Shown: one piece after another, positions 5,271 to 7,742 of the stretch
How the letters are laid out: each line of letters begins with the position of its first letter
How positions within the stretch are numbered: the stretch's first letter is position 1
Origin: Spirochaetaceae bacterium
Lineage (GTDB): Bacteria; Spirochaetota; Spirochaetia; Treponematales; Breznakiellaceae
Direction: 5' to 3'
Length of the DNA: 7,742 nt
Assembly (NCBI GenBank): GCA_031280705.1
Contig: JAITGJ010000233.1
Location: 1-7,742 of the forward strand
The notes under the pieces: model-generated
What the model was told of the DNA's origin: nothing
Seen by the model: the letters and a program-made list of their open reading frames with translations, nothing else
The model's database searches: none
Position numbers and translations under genes: made by a program

Positions 5271-5426
5271 ATGCATTTTAATCCACCACCCGGCCCCCTA
5301 TCCCCCCCCCCCCCAACCATGATATTTGCGTGCGTGAACGCGCGTTTCGCCGCACATATCTCCCTTCCCGGAGGGCCGCGCGGACCCGCGCGGCTCCCCG
5401 CCTGGTACGCCCCCGCCAGTTTATAA
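5271..5426 (+). CDS. Polyproline leader ORF of locus B, interrupted by C13 tract
   Basis: ATG 5271 follows GGGAGG (5257-5262) by eight bases. The first 15 residues, MHFNPPPGPLSPPPP, match the locus A leader peptide, again with prolines encoded by C13. In the present frame the ORF runs to TAA at 5424-5426 (51 aa) through sequence unlike locus A; the A-like coding lies in the other frame (see 5315-5515). It is probably a decayed copy of the phase-variable 5' end, or a leader peptide for GLUG-2, whose start is about 250 bases further on. Confidence 0.5.
   Translation: MHFNPPPGPLSPPPPTMIFACVNARFAAHISLPGGPRGPARLPAWYAPASL
5302..5314 (+). repeat. C13 homopolymer tract, locus B
   Basis: Thirteen consecutive C lie at the same place in the leader ORF as in locus A. 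The frame relation to the following conserved coding is also the same: +1 C or -2 C joins them. Confidence 0.95.
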
Positions 5427-5515
5427 AATCATTCAAAATTCCCCGCACGGCGGTTTCCGCCGCGCTCGTGCCGCATAGTGAACCCGCCGCCATTTGGACG
5501 CGGGTATCTCTATAG
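5315..5515 (+). pseudogene. Decayed signal-peptide segment of locus B
   Basis: Read in the frame after the C tract, NHDICVRERAFRRTYLPSR aligns without gaps with SCVIYVRGRAFGSAYSPSR of locus A. About 48 extra bases then intervene (roughly 5371-5420), including a palindrome, before QFIKSFKIPRTAVSAALVP, which matches RLIKSLLIITAAVLSLTVFVSC in outline. The lipobox cysteine is gone, the hydrophobic core is broken and TAG ends the frame at 5513-5515. So even with a joining C-tract length this copy would not make a lipoprotein. Confidence 0.6.
5375..5394. repeat. GC-rich palindrome inside the locus B-specific insertion
   Basis: GCCGCGCG (5375-5382) and CGCGCGGC (5387-5394) form a perfect 8-bp stem around GACC. 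It lies in the extra sequence that locus B has relative to locus A and may mark a small inserted palindromic unit. Confidence 0.6.
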
Positions 5516-5675
5516 CGCCGGGCGGCTCTGCCTCCGGTGTGGATAAGTGGAACGGCGGCCATACCGCCGCTCCGCTGCTTGTTTATTGGAACCGCTTACT
5601 GGCGGCCCGCCCTGGGGCGGGATATCACGCTCTTGCCGGGGAAGTTCTGTTCGCCGGGCCGGATTGCAGGAGGAG
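5427..5675. other. Transcribed spacer before GLUG-2, several GC hairpins, no recognised gene
   Basis: After the decayed signal peptide the sequence holds compact palindromes: CGGCGG-TTT-CCGCCG (5448-5462), a GGCGG/CCGCC pair near 5554-5568 and CCCGCC-CTGG-GGCGGG (5606-5621), none with a T run. Short open frames cross it, for example one beginning MDAGISIAPGG at 5494, but none has a ribosome site or resembles a family I know. It ends with the strong Shine-Dalgarno of GLUG-2. Confidence 0.5.
5668..5673 (+). promoter_or_regulatory. Shine-Dalgarno deciding the GLUG-2 start
   Basis: AGGAGG lies five bases before ATG 5679 and two before ATG 5676. The spacing favours 5679. The longer in-frame start at 5547 has no such site and would add 44 residues of low-complexity Arg/Gly-rich sequence. 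Confidence 0.8.
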
Positions 5676-5678
5676 ATG

Positions 5679-7694
5679 ATGATAGAAAAAACAGTAATCA
5701 AGAAAAAAATACGGCGTTTCCCACACTTCAACTTTGGGGAATACGGCCCTGAATCATACAAAATGGCCGCGGCTTCGGCTTTTTTGCTGATTGCTTTTGT
5801 ATCCTGCGAAAGCTGGGTATCTTCAATCACCTATCCGCTCTTTGAAGAGCCGGTGAAAGCCGCTCCCCCCGCACACGGCATACCGCTTGCACCGCCTTCC
5901 GGGAAGCCCCTCGCGCGCGGCGCGCCGTTAGGTATGGATGGCGCGCCGTTTAGTATGGATGGCGGCCCGCTTGCCCCGTCTCCGGAGGATCCCGGCGCGG
6001 GCAACGGCCCGCTTCCAGAGGAGCCGCTCGCGCCCAATCCGTCTCCGGAGGAGAAGGGCGCCGTGGAGGTGGATGTGGCCGGCCTTTTGAACGTACAGGG
6101 TGCGGACGCGGGCGAAGATGTTACCATCAGGTTTACCAGCGGTGAAAAAATAACCGGCAAAACCGTGGACGGCGGGATGGCGTTTAACCAGGGTGTCCCG
6201 CCGGACGCGTCGTGGATAATTCAGGAGATACAGATTGGGGCCGAGTCAACACCGGCGCTTATCGGGCGGACGTTAGCGTCGCTGGAGGACGCGCCGCTCA
6301 GCCTGGCGTTTTGTCCCGCCGGTCTTCCTCATACCTATACGTTGAAGTTACGCGGCCCGGTCGATGGCTTTGTCCCCATCGGGAGTTACGCCGAGTTCCA
6401 GTTGATACGGACCGTAGCCGGCGGGCTGAACGGGCGCTACAAGCAGGAGGCGGACCTTGACCTGTTGGGCGACCTGGACGGCAACGGCGTCATCGGCGCG
6501 GGCGGCCCGGAGGACGAGTATAAGGAATGGACGGCGATAGGCACTCAAGCCGGCAGGTTCACCGGAACCTTTGACGGCGCGGGCAAGTACATCAGGAACA
6601 TCTATATAGACAAGCCTGCCGCCTCCGATCAAGGGCTTTTCGGGTATGCGGGCACGGGCAACGCGATCAGTAATGTTCATATCCTCTCGGGCGTGGTTAC
6701 GGGAAAAAACCATGTCGGCGGCGTGGCGGGGTTAAACCTGGCGGGCAGCATCACCGGCTGCTCCAATGCGGCCGCGGTTACGGGAACCGTTTCCACCAGC
6801 ACTATCAACGGCGATACCGGCGGCGTGGCCGGATGGAACAGTGGAACCATTACCCGCTGTTCCAATACGGGCAGTGTGGCACAAGTTGGATCGGGCGGCA
6901 ACTCCAATGCCGGCGGCGTGGTGGGACTTAACAATGATTACGGAACCGTCAGCAATTGCTCCAATGCCGGCCGGGTCAGCGGGACGCGAAACCATGCCGG
7001 CGGCATAGCGGGGGCAAGCTCTAATCTTATCACCGGCTGCTCCAACAGCGGCCAGGTTGTTGGACGCGCTGAAACCGCCGGTGTGGTGGGATATATGAAT
7101 GCTAACAGCAGAACCGTCAACTGCTTCAATAGCGGGACGGTTAAGAGCGGCACCAATGGCGGCGGCATTGTGGGGCAATTGTATACTAGAAATAGCGTAA
7201 TCACCGCCTGCTATAACACCGGTACAATTTCGACAGAATACCATAATGCCGGCGGCGTGGCGGGGGAGAGTTATGGACAGATCACCGCCTGTTACAACAC
7301 CGGCGCGGTTACGGCGGGTACCAATTATGCCGGCGGCGTGGTGAGTTTACAGAAAAATGGCGCGGTTACCACCGCCTGCTACAACACCGGCACGGTTTCG
7401 GTGGACACCATTAATGCCGGCGGCGTGGTGGGGATGCGGGAAGGAGGAACCATCGTCAATAGCTATTGGCACAGCGATAGAGGGGCATCAGCCGCTATTG
7501 GTAATGCTGTTTCCGATACGGTTACCAATGCCGTGTCATTCTCCGGCGTCTTTACCCCAGATGGAACCCATGCCGCCTGGGGAACCGGCAGCGGCTCAGG
7601 CGCCAGCACGACACCGGTCGACACAGCAACAAACGACTGGTGGAAAACCGGCACCACCACCGGCGGCCAACTGCCGGCATTGTGGTTTGAGTAA
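5679..7694 (+). CDS. GLUG-repeat surface lipoprotein (GLUG-2)
   Basis: The 671-aa product starts with a basic n-region (KTVIKKKIRR) and a hydrophobic core MAAASAFLLIAFVSC, with Cys43 as the likely lipid anchor. Residues 44-125 are a Pro/Gly/Glu-rich linker with a small internal repeat. Residues about 128-235 look like a beta-sandwich (VDVAGLLNVQG, VTIRFTSGEKITGKTV). Then come the pre-repeat block (AEFQLIRTVAGGLNGRYKQEADLDL; DLDGNGVIG, a calcium-loop-like motif; FTGTFDGAGKYIRNIYI; GLFGYAG) and nine GLUG repeats (about 344-595), eight of which carry a cysteine as C[SYF]N. The tail ends WWKTGTTTGGQLPALWFE. Repeats of this kind are expected to fold as a beta-solenoid on the cell surface; adhesion is a reasonable guess, not shown. 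The gene is driven by the 5138 promoter through a long leader, and its anchor segment SCESWVSSITYPLFE is shared with lipoprotein A. Confidence 0.92.
   Translation: MIEKTVIKKKIRRFPHFNFGEYGPESYKMAAASAFLLIAFVSCESWVSSITYPLFEEPVKAAPPAHGIPLAPPSGKPLARGAPLGMDGAPFSMDGGPLAPSPEDPGAGNGPLPEEPLAPNPSPEEKGAVEVDVAGLLNVQGADAGEDVTIRFTSGEKITGKTVDGGMAFNQGVPPDASWIIQEIQIGAESTPALIGRTLASLEDAPLSLAFCPAGLPHTYTLKLRGPVDGFVPIGSYAEFQLIRTVAGGLNGRYKQEADLDLLGDLDGNGVIGAGGPEDEYKEWTAIGTQAGRFTGTFDGAGKYIRNIYIDKPAASDQGLFGYAGTGNAISNVHILSGVVTGKNHVGGVAGLNLAGSITGCSNAAAVTGTVSTSTINGDTGGVAGWNSGTITRCSNTGSVAQVGSGGNSNAGGVVGLNNDYGTVSNCSNAGRVSGTRNHAGGIAGASSNLITGCSNSGQVVGRAETAGVVGYMNANSRTVNCFNSGTVKSGTNGGGIVGQLYTRNSVITACYNTGTISTEYHNAGGVAGESYGQITACYNTGAVTAGTNYAGGVVSLQKNGAVTTACYNTGTVSVDTINAGGVVGMREGGTIVNSYWHSDRGASAAIGNAVSDTVTNAVSFSGVFTPDGTHAAWGTGSGSGASTTPVDTATNDWWKTGTTTGGQLPALWFE
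5919..5960 (+). repeat. Tandem duplication of a 21-bp unit in the GLUG-2 linker
   Basis: Two adjacent 21-base units (5919-5939 and 5940-5960) share GGCGCGCCGTT and TATGGAT and differ at two positions. They encode GAPLGMD and GAPFSMD. In-frame tandem units like this can change linker length. Confidence 0.85.
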
Positions 7695-7705
7695 CAACAG
7701 CCGCT

Positions 7706-7736
7706 CTGCCCCCAGCGCCCGCGGCGTTGGGGGCAG
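7706..7736 (+). terminator. Probable terminator stem of GLUG-2, cut near window end
   Basis: CTGCCCCCAGCGCC (7706-7719) pairs with GGCGTTGGGGGCAG (7723-7736) over 14 bp, including one G-U pair, around a 3-base loop, 11 bases after the stop codon. No T run is visible in the remaining six bases, so intrinsic termination cannot be confirmed. Confidence 0.65.
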
Positions 7737-7742
7737 GCAGCG

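Noticed and set aside
5547..5678. N-terminal extension of GLUG-2 from 5547
   Set aside because: No ribosome site precedes 5547, and the added 44 residues are Arg/Gly/Pro-rich without similarity. AGGAGG before 5679 and the signal peptide after it support the shorter start.
6711..7470. CRISPR-like regular repeats
   Set aside because: The repeated words (GCCGGCGGCGTGG and similar) are codons of the GLUG repeats, imperfect and in frame. No constant direct repeat with unique spacers is present.
1..7742. tRNA or rRNA genes
   Set aside because: No cloverleaf with a GTTCRA T-loop and CCA-type acceptor, and no rRNA core sequence, was recognised on either strand by reading.

Overview
The window looks like a spirochaete chromosome, most likely Treponema or a close relative. 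The evidence is a complete gyrA whose protein resembles treponemal GyrA as I remember it, and lipoprotein signal peptides with a relaxed lipobox next to GLUG-repeat surface proteins, which are common in gut treponemes. By eye the DNA is rich in G+C, well above T. pallidum. The species cannot be named from the sequence alone.

Layout: (1) 2-1108, plus strand: the 3' part of a GLUG-repeat protein (GLUG-1), cut by the window edge and followed by a strong intrinsic terminator. (2) 1109-1344: a hairpin-rich spacer between convergent genes, holding terminators for both sides and a 148-bp palindromic unit whose right arm covers the gyrA stop codon. (3) 1345-3810, minus strand: intact gyrA, 821 aa. 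(4) 3811-4300: a terminator and the minus-strand 3' remnant of another GLUG-family gene. An 83-bp stretch at its end is about 90% identical, in inverted orientation, to the end of GLUG-1, so gyrA sits between inverted repeats. (5) 4309-5030, plus strand: promoter, structured leader, C13 tract and a 165-aa small lipoprotein (called A here). (6) 5138-7694, plus strand: a consensus sigma-70 promoter, a second copy of the same leader with another C13 tract (called B), then a complete 671-aa GLUG-repeat lipoprotein (GLUG-2). A final palindrome at the window end is probably its terminator.

The most striking element is the duplicated 5' cassette of loci A and B. Both copies have a promoter, a leader with hairpins and a U6 tract, a Shine-Dalgarno GGAGG, a short ORF with the pattern MxFNxxPGPxSPPPP, and exactly 13 C. 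In both, the sequence after the C tract keeps coding similarity (VRxRAFxxxYxPSR) in the other frame. Gaining one C or losing two would fuse the well-initiated ORF to the downstream frame. In A that frame is the signal peptide and whole lipoprotein, so A looks like a phase-variable gene caught in the OFF state. In B the downstream frame has decayed, and GLUG-2 now uses its own start site. GLUG-2 shares the FVSCExWxSSITYPLFE anchor segment with A although the mature proteins differ, which suggests that 5' expression/export cassettes are shuffled between surface proteins.
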